Counted from the stretch's first letter, positions 36,186 to 50,700 are shown. The stretch is 64,000 nt of DNA from Plantago elongata (GCA_036897095.1 JAYMSP010000155.1:1-64000); one strand, 5' to 3'. Notes: generated from the letters alone by a model not told the origin. A program made the numbers and translations.

Positions 36186-37597
36186 CAATCACATTTGATC
36201 TTTTCACTTTAGCAATTTACATTTTTATCTATGTCTTGTTGTTTATTTTATTTCTATGTATGTGTATTGTTTGTTTCTTTCCTATGGTTTGCACTTTTTT
36301 TTATTATGTCTTTAATGTTTGATGTATTATTGTTTCTTTTGATTTGATTCCAATGAATTTGTATATATTTTATAATTCAAATAATCACCCCTTTCATCCG
36401 ATTAGAAATTAGAGAATACAATATAATATAAATCCTAATTGTAAGAAAAATGTAAACAATCGACACTACTAGTACACAATGCATAAAACCATATTTTTTT
36501 AGAGGAAAATGCATAAAAATATATGGATGATTTGTGTTGCTCAATTACACACTGCGTGAAAATCCCCACCCACAACTAGAATGCCCTTGAACACTGGTGT
36601 GATGCCAGGAGTTAGATCTTTTACCAGATCAACACACTTACATAGTTACATTTCTGAAACATAAATTGGAGTTGAAACTAATGTGGTTCATCAATAGTAC
36701 CAGATAGTGTTGCAACCATATCAACATATCTAGGCTCAAACCTTGTTGTTGCATTGATTCCACCCCTTGAGAATTCAATTCAACGCCCAATGTCATCCCA
36801 ATTTAGGATTATGTCGTAGCAAAAGTGCCTTATCCAAAGTCTGTTAACCTCAACCTTCATGTCATCCGACGTACAATTGCCACTTCGACTTGCAAGTTGG
36901 TTATGTACCACCGGTAGGGCTTGATGGGTCTTATGAGCATAACACCACATATATAGCTGGGCACATTTCAACAGATTGTGAACCATAAAGATGATACTTT
37001 TCTTGGTCATCTTCCATCATATAGCAGGAAGTCTTGATATGCACGTACGAGCAACCTTATTGGGCTTCCGTCGATGCCTGACAATCATGGATTATAAATA
37101 TATCTTAGTGTTTGGTTGATATTTGACATGAGAGGGAATTGTTGAGGTAAGATTTGAAAGAGTAAGTGTAGTGTATTTAACGAATCTAATTCATGTTGGA
37201 ATAAGATTTCAAATTCAAATAAAATTGAAAATGAGGTTGAATTATTAGAATGAGGTTTTCTAATGTTTGAAATCAATGTCAGGTTTTCAATGGTACATAT
37301 TCTCATTTAGAGCAGTCAACAATTCATCAATGTCAGGATTGTTATATCTTTACTATTGAAAAATGAGTTTTTCTTTCGATTTTTCTCAATAAATTATAAA
37401 CTGAGTTTTTCAAATGCAATTCGATTAATTTAATTTCTAAATATTTTTATATTATGTTAAATGTGTTTAATGAAATGAAAAAAAATGACAAAAACACTAT
37501 TGACTATGACATCAATAACTTATTGAACATAAATGTTTAAATGCGTGACCACAATTGCTAGGTTTCGCCACATAAAGTACCCACACTTTATACCTAT
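36186..37597. other. Intergenic, no gene seen
   Basis: AT-rich. The 76-residue minus-strand frame at 36780-37010 matches nothing I recognise. Confidence 0.4.
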
Positions 37598-38601
37598 GTT
37601 TTAAAAGTCGGACCGGTCAATTGAACCGCTCACACCCTAAAAAGGGTTCAACTGTGGGTCGAACCGGTTGAACAATTTTTGAGCCGATTGAACCGGTATG
37701 ACGTCATATATAATATTATAAATATTTTATATACATATATACACACAAAGTTTTCATCATTATAGATAAACATTAAAAAAGAAAAGAAAAGCAGAGCGAT
37801 CCTTTCATTCATTACAGTAAAGTAGAGCCAAAAGCCTAAAACCGCATGGATGTCTAATACCCAAAACCATTTCACTCCAAAACACAGGACTGTTGGTGTT
37901 TCTAGCAATCTATTGGTGTCTCTCATTCATTACAGTCATGTGTCTCTACCCAAAACCATTTCACTCCAAATCATCATTATCATCTCACTTTCAATTCAAA
38001 CCCTAATCAACCTAGATTCACTACTCACTAATGTCTCGAGAAACTCTACTAGAATCCTGCGCTTTCCAGCTCTACTCATGGAACCTTCCCAAAACCCTCT
38101 CCATAGACTCCTCCGATTCCCCCAAATCCTATGCTCCCGGCCCAAACACCAAATGCCCCTGCCGCTCCGACCGCGCCACCTCCTTCTCCATCGAATCAAT
38201 CCTCGACATGTCCAAGCTCAGTCTCTTCAACGACGATAAGCCGCCGCTTCAGTTCTCTATCGCGCAAAAGCGATGGCTAGCTCGTAAGCGACGACGTCAT
38301 TACGGTTCTAGCCTTTTTACCCAATTATCAGTATATTGGTGGCCAACTGCAGAAGAAGATTGAAGAGAGAGGAAGACGGAAAGAAAAGATGAAGACGAAT
38401 TATGGTTGGATTTCTGATTTCAGGATGTTTAATTGCAAAAAAGGACTTCATTTTTTTTGTTAAACCGCCTCGAGCTGGCGGTTTGCCGGTTCGGTCCGGA
38501 TTTCCGCCCGCTCTAGCAGTTTTCTGGAAAATGGCTCTGTAGTGATTTTATGTCATACAACCAACCGGTCGGGCCGGCCAACCCGATTCGGTTTTCAAAA
38601 C
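37598..38601. mobile_element. Inverted-repeat element (hAT or MULE type) carrying a captured host-gene fragment
   Basis: The left end GTTTTAAAAGTCGGACCGG and the complement of the right end GTTTTGAAAACCGAATCGG match at 14 of 19 positions, and all five differences are transitions. Both ends run into further CCGGT-rich sequence. Inside, a plus-strand frame from 38031 begins MSRETLLESCAFQLYSWN. It continues with RSDRATSFSIE and DMSKLSLFNDD to RKRRRHYGS, and the match then stops. No transposase is present. Flanking 8 bp (ATACCTAT / GTATTTAT) agree at only 5 of 8, so the target duplication and family stay open. Confidence 0.55.
38031..38363 (+). pseudogene. Fragment of a conserved plant protein gene inside the inverted-repeat element
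   Basis: The 110-codon frame starts MSRETLLESCAFQLYSWN and includes SDRATSFSIESILDMSKLSL and WLARKRRRHYGSS. From memory, the start of a widely conserved uncharacterised plant protein has the same order of motifs. After RKRRR the resemblance ends and the frame closes in element sequence. This suggests capture of the 5' part of a host gene. It is more GC-rich than its surroundings. A short direct duplication (ACCCAAAACCATTTCACTCC at about 37858 and 37948) lies just upstream. Whether it is transcribed cannot be told. Confidence 0.5.
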
Positions 38602-38753
38602 GTATTTATACTAGTATCGTCACCCTTTGAATTGATTGAGGGGATTTAGCGTTCCACTCGATTAGCCGACAACCCAAAACCCTAATCCCGTCTCCTCCTC
38701 CAACTCCATATTTAGGGTTTTGGTAACCATTCTATCTCGGCTACTAACCAACC

Positions 38754-41700
38754 ATGGCTGGCCCAAAGAAAGACAACATAGATACAGACGCCATGAACGC
38801 CACTTCAAACGGCGAAGCTAAGCTTCACAAAAAGCTCAAGAACAAGCATAAGAGGAAGCACGACGAAAACGAAGCCGAAACATCTCCCAAATCCAAGAAA
38901 GATGCGAAAAACGAGAAATTGAACCAAGAACCCGAAGCAGAGATCGAAACGTCAAATGGGTCAGCTGAAAATTCCAAGAAGAAGAAGAAAAGAGACAAGG
39001 GAGCTGAAAAAGGTGATATCTTGGATAATGGCTCAGTCCAGGAATCAAAAAAGAAGAAGAAAAAGGACAAAGAGCATGTGGTTAGTGAAGATGGGGAGAA
39101 GTCAGCGGAACAGGTTAGAGAAAGCACTGGTGTTGTTGTGTCAGGGAAGAATGTGAATGATTTGAAGTACAAAGCATTGGATTCATTCGAACAATCGGGG
39201 CTTTCGAGTGTCGTATTGGAATGCTGCAAGAGCTTCGATAAGCCGTCACCTATACAATCCAATTCGTGGCCTTTTCTGCTGGAGGGTCGTGATTTTATAG
39301 GAATTGCTGCCACCGGCTCTGGTAATGTTTCTTTGAAATTCCAGCTCTTTTACGATTTATGTTACAATTCGTGTTGTGCATGTTACTCAACTTTATCAAT
39401 GGGCAGGCAAAACGTTGGCATTTGGTATCCCTGCTATCAATCATGTCTTGAACAAGAGAAAGACTCAAACTTCCAAGAAAGCGTGTCCTCGTTGCCTTGT
39501 ACTTTCTCCCACTCGAGAGCTAGCTCAGCAAGTATGATCTCTCGCTTTATGCCTGTTGTTGCAGCCTTTTGTGTTGTCAAGTATGATTAACTGAACTTAA
39601 TTCTGCATTATACATATGTGTGATAAGATCTTTGGGATGTGTATTTTGTGTATGAAAGAGAACAATCTTACTCGTGCACTTTCGTTAGCAGTGTCCTCTT
39701 GAATTTCTGAAATCCTAACTGAAGTAGGAATGAGTAAAAAAAAGATTAGCTGTCATCATCGTTTTTTTCCTTCCTATAATGTTTCTGAATGTTTGATAAG
39801 CTAGTTTGACATCCAATGCCCGATCCTAGATTGCAGATGTTCTTGTTGATGCTGGGAAGCCTAGTGGAGTACGTTCAGTTTGTGTATATGGTGGAACTTC
39901 TAAACAACCCCAGATATCTGCTCTTCGAGCTGGTGTGGTGAGTTTTCTATGGTTTCAAGTCTATTCGTGTACCGCATTTTTAGATATAGGCTTTTTTGTA
40001 CTGCATTGCAAAATTACAATATGATGGTTAATTTGGGCCTATTTGATTTTTTCTTGTCTGATTGCCTATGAGCTATATCTTGCAAGGCATAGTTATCAAT
40101 AGTAACAGTTTTGTGTAATATGCACTGGGTATAAGCTTAGTGACCCAATTAGTTACACAAGCAACTGCTTGTAATTGTTTTTTGTCACAAGACAAATTAT
40201 ACTACTCGTTCTATATCAAAGTACACAGCCGATGTGGTTTTATCTTCAGTTATATTAAAACCTCAGATGCATTGCATACTGGAAGAAAAGTTGTCATTAG
40301 CGATAACTATGTATATATTTCTAGAGACATGTTTAATGAGGGTGTGTGATTCAACTATGAGCAAAATGCCTGCTGTGTTAATTATAGTTGCTAATAGCAG
40401 CCCACAAAGCTTTCAGAGAACATCAATTGCTATCCGTTCTTAAACTCTCCATAAGTGTTTAGTGATCATTTACACTTTATTCTGCTAAACCAGAAGTTAA
40501 AGAAGTGACTCTATTGAGATGAAAGAATAATGCGCTGCCGGAAGTTGCATCTGGAGATCGTAGATTGTATGGAACTGTAAGCTAAAGATTTAGAGATTAT
40601 AGACTAATTTCTTATCCTAATCCAACCAAAATTTAAGCTCAGCTATGACTTTTTCTAGAGCAGCTGGATTTTGAGTGATTAGATTTTATTTATATTTTGA
40701 GATATTGATTGATTAGATTTGTAGTTGATTGATAACTTGAGCCATCAGTTGCCATCGGATCGACCAACATGCTTCCATTTGCAGTTTGGTATTGGCGGTT
40801 TGCCTGTTTAAATCGACAATTATGATTTGTCCCGAGTTAGAGAATGTCATGTACAAAAGGGATGTTACACATACGTCAATCATTTGTTCAACGATTGGGC
40901 TTCTGTTCTATATTTACAGCGTCCTCGTAACAAATCTATTTGCATACTCTTTTGTAGACATGCAATAAGGTTTTAAAATTTAAATATCCTGAGTTATAAA
41001 CTAATGTTTATAACATCCATAATTCATTTATTTCATGCTTCTATATCAGGAAATTGTAATTGGGACCCCTGGTCGTTTGAGAGACTTGATTGAGATGGGA
41101 GTGTGTCGCCTGGATGAAGTATCTTTTGTGGTAAGTTGTAGTTTCTTTCTCTACGTGGAAATTTCACCTTTAGGGCACTCTTTTGAAGAAATTAGTTAGT
41201 GCCGAAGTCGGCTTGGATAGCACATTTAAATAAAAGCTCATTTATTTTGAAATGTATATAATGGATGTTTGCAACTGTCTACCTTGTTTCTCATTTAGGA
41301 CTTCTCTGTTACATATCAATGTAGTTAAAGTGGTATGTTATCCACGCCGACTTCGGCAGTTCTGCTCATTGATATGTTACCTTGAGTTAATTTATTCAAG
41401 ATTCCTAAATTGGTATCCATAATTTGGGTAACAAACTTCAAAATATATGGATTTGACAAGAGCCAACATGGAACCTGTTTATAAGAAAAGGATTGACAAT
41501 TCTTCCAGCGTATCAGGAAAGTTGGAATTCTGCCTTTGAGTACTTTTCTATTTCTATCTAACCATGCTTTATGCTTTAGGTCCTTGATGAAGCTGATCGC
41601 ATGCTTGATATGGGATTCGAGCCTGAGGTTCGATCAATATTAAGCCAAACATGTTCTGGTATGATTTGAAATTCTGATACTCTTTACGTTATGGATACTT

Positions 41701-43915
41701 ATTATATTTATTCTTTGGTTCAAAGTTTTCCTATTCCAATTTAAACCGAAAGAAATTGTCTTCTCTTTCAAGATCTAAGTACTTCCAGGTTGGCTATTCC
41801 CGAGTTGTATATATCTTTTGAAAAAGAATTAACATATCGACAACCAGTTAACACATAAGTCTAATATCTCAACTCTTTATGGGTGCTACTGCTACATAAT
41901 AAGATGCTTGATGCATCATTTTTATTTCCTCTCCTGTAATTTGATACCATTAATGTTCCATGCAGTTCGTCAGATGTTAATGTTCAGTGCTACTTGGCCT
42001 CCTGCTGTGCATCAGTTAGCTCAAGAGTTTATGGACCCTTCCCCAGTAAAGGTATGGACTATCTGTACCATTTAGTTGCCTGTCCATCATTCAAGGCCTT
42101 ATTTCTAAAATCTGAATCTTTCAGGTGGTTGTGGGCTCAGAGGATTTAGCTGCTAACCATGATGTACTGCAAATTGTGGAGGTACACTGGTTTTGTTAGA
42201 TTAACGAATTACCAGTTGGAAGTTGTGGTTGTTATCCAATGTATTTTTTGCTAAACTAAACTACTTGCAAATAAAAGTTCTGCCTCTGGTATTATAGGTG
42301 TTGGATGATAGAGCACGTGATGAGCGCCTACAGAATCTGCTAGAGAAATACCACAAGTCCAGAAAGTATGACATTTGCTAAGATTATTCAATAACTTAGC
42401 CTAATAAAGGACAAAGTCTTATTACAAATTTCTTGGTAGTGTTTCAAAATTAAATTCAGATGTTCACACGTGTATTTATTAACCATTTTCCAGGAATAGA
42501 GTTTTGGTATTTGTTTTATACAAGAAGGAAGCATCTAGAGTTGAGAATATGCTTCAGCGAAGGTACTGAAGTTACTATTTCTTGTACTCTTTTATGTTTC
42601 TGTCGTGGCATGTTGATTAGGAATATGAGAACGCCCAAAAATGGTTAAAGTTCAATTTTCTGTTTGTTAATGATGATTGCAGAGGTTGGAAAGCTGTTTC
42701 TATAAGTGGTGACAAAGCACAGACTGCAAGAACGCAGGCCTTAGCATCATTTAAGGATGGTACCTGTCCGTTATTGGTGAGGAGTATGCTTGTATATTTC
42801 ACCATGTGATTTTGTCGTAGGATTTGCCTCTCTTTGGATGGGTCTTACCGTGTTAATTGACTTGAGGGAATACAATGATAAATCTTTAATTAATCATCCA
42901 AAACATTTTGTATAATTTGATCTCTATTTTTTTAATATTGAGAATCCAAAATCTTGTGAAGAGAGTTTCTTGCTAAAACTGGAAGAGTAGTTCATTTATA
43001 GATCCTGTTAGTCTACTTGGTAAATTTTGGAATGACTCGATCAATTTTGTGCTCAGAGAGCCATTGCATTTATTTTGTGCTAAAAAAAACCCAGTTGGGT
43101 AGGCATGTGTTCAGCAATCATTTCATGCTTTATTGTTTTAAACTCTTTTGCAGATAGCTACCGATGTAGCTGCTAGAGGATTGGATATCCCTGACGTTGA
43201 AGTTGTTATAAATTATAGTTTTCCTCTTACCACTGAGGATTACGTTCATCGAATTGGTCGAACTGGACGTGCGGGTAAAAAGGGAGTGGCTCATACTTTC
43301 TTCACCAAGGATAATAAGGTATACCATTTTTCTCCAGCAAGAAATGCTTGCAAACACTAGTTTGGGCATTACTATGATTGAATAATGTATATTGATGATA
43401 GCTGATGTTCTTGTCAGGGTCTTGCTGGGGAGCTGGTGAATGTTCTCAGAGAAGCAAAGCAAGTTGTACCTGAAGACCTTGTTAAATTTGGGACACATGT
43501 CAAGAAAAAGGTGAGAGATCCTATTAACCTGTGTTTCTTGGAACTGTGAACAGCTATAAAATAGTCCAGCATATGTGCCATGTCCCAATTTATCTGTTAC
43601 CCTAATGATAGTACAGTTCTATTAAAAATTGCTGGAGAGTATCATCTTGTATCCGTCTGAACTGTGCAGGTTCTTGTGGAATGTCGGATTAAACTCTTCT
43701 TTCTCCTTGATAGGATTATTTTTTCTGTTAGCTTGTGCAGTAAACAATTTGTTATACTTGAGTAGTATGGTTTTATCATTAGTGGCTATGGTGATGACAT
43801 TGTGATCTTCAATTCTGAGCAGGAGTCCAAGTTATATGGTGCTCATTTCAGAGAGATTGATGTTAATGCACCCAAAGCTACGAAAATTACATTTGATAAT
43901 TCTGATGATGAATGA
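38754..43915 (+). CDS. RH5: DEAD-box ATP-dependent RNA helicase, RH5/STRS1-like
   Basis: Thirteen exons: 38754-39321, 39407-39531, 39830-39937, 41050-41130, 41580-41658, 41966-42051, 42125-42181, 42298-42365, 42494-42562, 42683-42776, 43154-43318, 43418-43510, 43823-43915. All borders are GT/AG, with one frame of 561 residues. The N-terminus (about 1-135) is Lys-rich with KKKKKRDKG and KKKKKKDKE tracts, typical of nucleolar Dbp3-type helicases. Motifs in order: Q motif ending KPSPIQ, AATGSGKT (residues 185-192), PTRELAQ, TPGRLRD, DEAD (297-300), SAT (328-330), [13 protein letters not shown] and HRIGRTGR (477-484). The C-terminus [13 protein letters not shown]...TFDNSDDE matches what I recall of Arabidopsis RH5 (STRS1). 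Dbp3 in yeast acts in rRNA processing, and STRS1 is linked to stress responses. The role here is by homology. Confidence 0.93.
41198..41360. repeat. Imperfect 22 bp inverted repeat in RH5 intron 4
   Basis: AGTGCCGAAGTCGGCTTGGA (starting 41198) and TCCACGCCGACTTCGGCAGT (ending 41360) are reverse complements apart from two positions. They are separated by about 120 bp of AT-rich DNA. This may be a small MITE or a hairpin in the pre-mRNA. No clear target duplication. Confidence 0.6.
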
Positions 43916-44799
43916 TTGAAGAGTTCACGTGAAGACCACAAACGGAGAATCTGAATGCACAGACGGCAAAATAGAAAATTCAGTATGCATCTCCATTTAT
44001 TACGGTGGTGAACCTGAGACCGGAGGAAGTATTATAGATCAATTTTGCTTCTTCTACCTTAGGAATTATCCCCTTTTATATGTTTGGGGAATGTTCTTTC
44101 TTATTCTACTTCCAGCTATTAATTTTTATAGTACCTGTAGGGACAAGACTTTTTAATCATCTGATATGGCTATTTATGTAAGAATTATATATTCTTTTAG
44201 GCCATTTGTAAAATGACAATGCATTTAGGTGAAAATTGAATTATAGTGACAAATTTACACAATTTTCTGCAATGACTATGCTTCTCAATTACGATGAAGG
44301 TACAAATGGAACTTCTTTAAGCTACCTGAATTCACTTGGCGAACCATCATGGAGAAAGGTAAGGTGCGTTTAAGTTGGAGATCTTATTCAAATTTGATAC
44401 TATTAACGCGTTATTCCAAGAAGTAGTAACATCAGGCCAAACAGGTATCCTTTGCCACCGTGTCACAAAAATTGACTGTAATCAACTTCATCAGATTTGA
44501 TAGTATAACAGGAAACAACTCCACTGTGTTAGTGAATATGTCAAAAGCAGTGCGCCATTCCCCTCACAAGCAACACCATTAGTCTTCATGTAAACAAGTA
44601 CCATAAGAGAATCTAGGGACGATGAATTTAACTATTCTCTGGAACAAAATGGTAGTAACTCGAATATGTACAGCTGAGCTAACAAAACTTGGAGATTAGG
44701 CATTGAAAGAATCATCAGTTTGGCCATTACACATCCTTTCATCACAAACCCCCAAAACAATGCTACCAACAACAAAAGGCACCATTACAAGTTCTTTCT
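43916..44799. other. Convergent intergenic region between RH5 and SUV2-like genes
   Basis: Both genes end here (stops at 43915 and 44800), so this 0.9 kb holds the two 3' untranslated regions. No further gene is seen. Confidence 0.6.
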
Positions 44800-47700
44800 T
44801 CAGGGTATGTTATCTCCTAAATATGTAAAAACTCTTTTTTTGAAGACTCGAGCCAAATCCAATACCTCGGCCTGTAGAATTTTCTTACTTGTTAGATTGT
44901 CCTGCCATGAAAACTTATTTTTGTGGGTCAATCTGTTAGCAAGATCAACAGTCATGCTCGCCATCTCTCTTGTGTCTGTCAATGCTTGCAAAACAGGAAT
45001 AGAGTATCTGTGATGGGATACAAGTCTATTCAAAAGAATGAGTGCCTCCCGAACGAGCAAGCTACTGTAAAATTGAATGATATGGGGTGTTAAACAAACT
45101 GCTATAAGTTAAAATCTCAACAGTAAAACCTTTACCATCATAATTATTTAAGAGTCGCTAAAAGGCTTAACCAATGAATTTCACCATGCGAAAATTAAGT
45201 TCAGGAGCTCTAAAATATGGAAACAGTGGAAATTGACAGATAACACTGAATATTGTCACGTGAGACTTACTGTTCTCTGGCAATGTTAGATAGTTGAGCA
45301 GACTTAATCTTCCCAAGGTCCAAATCTGATATTAAACTTTGTACAACAAGGGCGAGAAAACTGATGCCCTTCGAGAGCTTATAGCTTAGCAAAATGTCAA
45401 AGCCAGCTTGTCCAGATGACCCCAAGAAAGCCAGAAACAGTATAGTATTTCTTCGGAGCTTCATCTCCTGAATGTAAAAAAAACAAGAAAAAAACCATCA
45501 AAGGAGCCCATGCAAAGTGAAAAGGATAAATCAGACTGGAAGCAGTCACAGATAGTAACACAAAGATAATTTCACAGCATATCATGCTATCTTGAACTAT
45601 CCAACGTGTAAAAAGTTGGCAAACAAAAACATCCATGACACTAAATTGGACTTCCGGTAGATAAAACAAAATCAGAAATCAAATAAGGTTCCCTAGAAGG
45701 GTTCTCTCCCAGCCCAACCCACCCAAATGTTTGGGCAAAGTAGAATCTTATCAATCTGCAAACATTTTTAACATGATGAGAAAATTGGAGCACAGTTGAA
45801 CTCGTGGTAGCCAGGACATGAGACTTCAAAATCACTGGGGTACTCGTAGAGATGTGGCTTTCATCAATTTTCACTTATATCCTGAGACGACCAAGGTTCA
45901 TATGGTCACGAGGACAATAACCGAAAGCTCAGTTTGACAATGATTCTAATCTGTTTTAGAAGCAGGGGCCAGGGTTTAAGCCTGTCACCTCCTAAAAAAG
46001 GCTAGACAGAATCAATAATTTTGAATTGTGGTATGCCAGTATGCCACCATAATATAATGTATACTTTTAATCAAATCAAATATGAAAATATACATTATAA
46101 TCACCAGATATAGACATTATATATACGTAATACCAAGCCTTTTTGTATAGAATTTTAAATATTTTATATAATAAAAAAATAATAACATCATTCAGAAAAA
46201 TATAATTTTATGCAATAATTTTTGAAAAAAATTAAAGGGAATATAAAGCATCTAGCAAATCAAAGGTGTTCAAGGAAAAAAAGAATTAACTCGATTATGA
46301 AAGAATTACATTTTGGCTTCGGATCAAACTTACAATGACATACGGCCCATATTAAGAACTCAATATTCCAAGCCCAAAAAATTAAAAACCCTAGTATAAA
46401 ACTATTTTACCACATCTACAGTTTCATTACTCAAACTCAACAAGTGAGCAGTTCATTTCCTTCTGTCTTCTCTACCTTTACATTTCATAATTTTTCATCT
46501 TTCTTTTCATTGATCTAATCATTTCATCCTTTTGCTCATCTCATTTTATTTTACTAATCCACTCATGCTAATGGCGGTCATTTCTCCTTAATGGTCTAAT
46601 TCATTTTGATCTCCGATTTCATCATAACACCAAGTTGCGTACAAATTGTGGCAATATTTAATATGTCTCTACCTACTTGTTACTGTTATTTGAACAAGGA
46701 AGAAATGAGGATGCAATTTTTTTTATAGAAAGAAAGTCTAAGCCAAAAAGTAAAGAACTGGCAGTTCACCAGTTCCTGGCTCGCCATTTTTTTTTCTGTT
46801 ATGACAGTTTTGGACCTCCAGCTTAATGAACATTTGTTTGGGAGATTATTAGGCTGTTTTTGGAACGGATCCCGGCAGATCCAGTCCGACCGTCCGGTAC
46901 AACCCTGACAAATATACTTCTAATAGTAAGGAACAAAACAATAAACATATCTTTATGATTTAAGGGATCTACTGATAAACGACTGTCGAAAACAGTGGAG
47001 GTCATACAGCGGACAAGTGCATAATCTGGTGTGGTAGACTGTTACAGGGATGAGTTCAGGTTTTCTTAATATGGGCTTGCATGCTAGTGTAATTTCCAAA
47101 TAGTGGTGCAAACTCACACTTGATAGACTACTGCCGAGCTTACCTCCGCAGTAGCAGTTCCACTGCAAGCTACACAATCTCCCAAGCCAATAAAAATCTG
47201 ATTCAATGATCGGAGACTTCTGTCCTCCATCTTATCACTGGAGCACTTATCCTCTGTAATGCCAGAACAAAGCATAGCTAGTACTTTTGGACCTTTGCAG
47301 AATAGAGAGAGAAGTCATTACACTCATGCTGATGTGAAAATTCAACTAACGTATCAAATATCATAAATTTTGGTACCTTTCAAGTAATATCACATAATAA
47401 AGCAGCTAGGCACTTTAAAACTGATCTTAATGATGCATTACAAGCATATTGATTTCTTGCACAAAGCTTTAACTCAAATTATTCTTAAATTCTGGGAAGA
47501 ATATTTCACTTATTTTGTTCAAAATATTTCGCAATTGCAAAGTATCAAGAAAGATTGAACAAAATAATGTGAAAACTGAGAAGTATAGCGTAGCAATCTA
47601 ATGATCCGAGAAATAAACTTACAGTTGCATAGCAAAGAAAGCACACGAACAGCTAGGTCTTGCACAAAAAATCCGGCATCCCTCTTTAACAGTTGTGCTA

Positions 47701-50700
47701 GAGTTTGGAACAATTGGTCCCCAGAAAACCTATCCCAAGAAGGTCCTTACTTGATGTAGATAGGAATAATAAATATTTACAGTAACATTGACAACGGAAA
47801 TAACTCACTTGTCTCTCTCCATGTAAGCATTTTGTCTCAAGAGGATCAGATTCATGATTGCCAGTGCATAAAATCTTATCCTTTCGTCATTGTTTGTATT
47901 AGCAGTTTGGCATATACGTTCAAAGAAAGAAACCCAGCATGCAGTAGAAATAGATTCTGCAAAGCTGTCATGATTGAGAAAATCACCAGGACCAGTGTCA
48001 TTGATATTTGGCAAGCTAAGTCCATGTGGAATATTGCTCTGATTGAACATCCGTGACATATTTGCAACAAAAAGTGTTTCATTCCCAGAATAGCCGTATC
48101 TGTGTATTTCAGAATTGTTGTTTCCAGAAAGTGTTTCATCCACAGTGACATTTTCCCTGCTAACAATAAAAGCACATCGAAAATCAACGTCTGAATTTTA
48201 GCTCTTTTCTTTCTGTTACCTTTTTTCTCACAGATAAACTGAATTGCACAAGAAATGCATAAACCAAGTGTTGCCTAAGATAGAAACAGAAAGCATGGTG
48301 CTTTATGCAACTATGATTATAAATTGAGGACCACAAAAGTATGATTCAATCAACTTTAATCATACACTACTATACAAAATACACAAATTTTCTTATCATG
48401 GTCCTATCATCCATCAGAAAATCTATAGCTCATGCTTATTGAACCCATCTGCAAAGGGAGCCTTTTTTTTTTTTTTTTTAGTTATATATTGTTGATCATG
48501 CAGGTCACCTTGAATGTGGATATTCAAGAATTTAAAACATTATAAAGCCAAACATAAGCAGGGAACTTTCCAGCTAAAAAGAAAAAACTAATTCACCAGA
48601 AAGGATACTATTAATATCAGAGTGTTGTAACCTAAGGATCACAGACTAAGTTGATCTACAGTTCAAGTGCTATAAACCACATTAGTGGTAAACTGTTGAT
48701 GCAACATAATGAAAATAGGCATGACTTTGAATAAGGCAAAAGAAGAACAAACAAAAACGAAAACATAAGATACCTCTTTTATTGTCTAAAGCTCATATTC
48801 AGACAACATTAAATAGATATAACTCCAAATAAGGTCAAATCAGAAAAGGCTGGAAAAAAAGAGAGAATGGGTGAATATAGGACATTACAATGTAGCCATA
48901 ACCATTACTAGTATCTAAATAGCATATGCTGAACTAGTTTAATCTTACAGTAACATGTTTAAATATTGTAAGAAAAAACTAAACAAAGATGAAGCATGAG
49001 ATAGTTCATTGCACCTTCTCCCCAAGTTCTTCCCAATGCCGAAGGAACTCATCAAAGCTGTGCGTATAACACAAAGAGACCTATGAACAATAACAACCTG
49101 TAACATAAGCACATTCTGCTCAGTAAATATAGACCATACATTAAATGATTGAGAGCTAAGTTAACGAATTTAAAGTGATTGGCCAGAAAATCCAAAAATG
49201 ATGGTTATGATGTTTGCAAATAGGGAAATAACAGATCTTTGCACTGTCAAACTAGGACATCAAGGTTCTCTCTTATTTTATTTTATTTGTTTGACAAATT
49301 TAAAGTACTTAATCTAAGTCATACACTCATACTGATCAATAAAGCTCCTGATATAAATATAGCAATTGTGTGTTAATAAATTACTGCGAACATCACCAGG
49401 AAAAAAATCATCTATTGTGTTGAATTATAACACATATCAATAGCAAGAAAGATACATCATCTAGGTCGGTGACTCACATTTCTGAGACAGCAAAGATCAA
49501 CCAAAGCTTCTAAAAGATCTTCCAATCTTGACATTCCATCACCGATCTGAAATGTTAATAAGCAAACAATTAGAAATATAATTATTCGACACTTGAGGGA
49601 ACTGATAGAGAAAGACAACTGGTATTGTACATCATGGCCCATGCAATGAACAGGAGTCATGAATCACCCACCTTCATCCACTCAGAGTAAAGCACTGACA
49701 CTTTGGCTGCTTCAGTAAGCCTATCGGGATGTTGTTTATCTAACAAAGGAATGTCAGAGTTGTTTTGATTGGGGGTCATGTACCCAAATAGCACATTAAT
49801 ATCTGCTCCGCAAGTCGTAAGAAGCTTTCCAAGCAGATGTTTTCGCTCTTCTTGTTCACTTGAGTTCCACAGACTAAGCAACTTCTCTGAACCACGGCAG
49901 CTTAACTCAGCAGTCTTCTCTGTTTGCACTCCAACAGAATTACAGGCTGTTGTGTAAAAAATACAAGAAAAGCCAAGAGGTAACTCATTACTTTGGCAAG
50001 AAAGTTATTAGAAGCTAAGTTTGTGACTGTTTTGATGAAACTCTCACCTACATTTTGTCCCCAAGCCCAAATGGTCTTTCAGTGAGTTTGCATTTTGACA
50101 TTCTCGAGATGTCCCTGGGTCTTTGGAACTAGAAGCAATATGATTCCTGCAGCCATTGCAAATGTAAGTTAATGGCTCATTTCACACAACATACGAAATA
50201 AAAGGGGAGAACTTACTACATGGTGGAGGAAAAAATTCACAAACATTAAGATAGTTCCAAGCTGATGATGATTGACCACCACATCAGAAATGTTTTCACA
50301 ATTACAGCTGTCTACGGTTTTAAGTAAAAAATTGAACATGTTTTGCTTAGGACCTGAATGCTTAAATTAATTGGATACATACATGAAAAATAAAAAACAT
50401 AATATAGTTGAAGTATAGATTTTACAGTGCACTGCCAAAACACAAGGAAAAATTAAAATGAGACAAGCAGACACAATAAAGATGAGATGAAACGTATTCA
50501 TCATATTAAGTCAAAAGTATATGACACCGTACATGTCTTTGATGTTTGCACCATGCTCCTCAGCAACTTTAGCCTCAACCTTCAAATTTACAAGTTTCAG
50601 CTCCTTCTCCTTCTGGTCCCTTTCCTTCCTAAGTACAGAACATTCTTGCTCCTGCTCTCACAAACCAACAACACAAACTCAACATGAGATTATAATTTAT

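Noticed and set aside
36780-37010. A 76-residue minus-strand frame as a possible host gene
   Set aside because: No start context, no family match that I recognise, and it lies in transposon-rich DNA.
38825-39313. A 162-residue minus-strand Ser/Phe-rich frame
   Set aside because: It is the antisense of the Lys-rich first exon of RH5.
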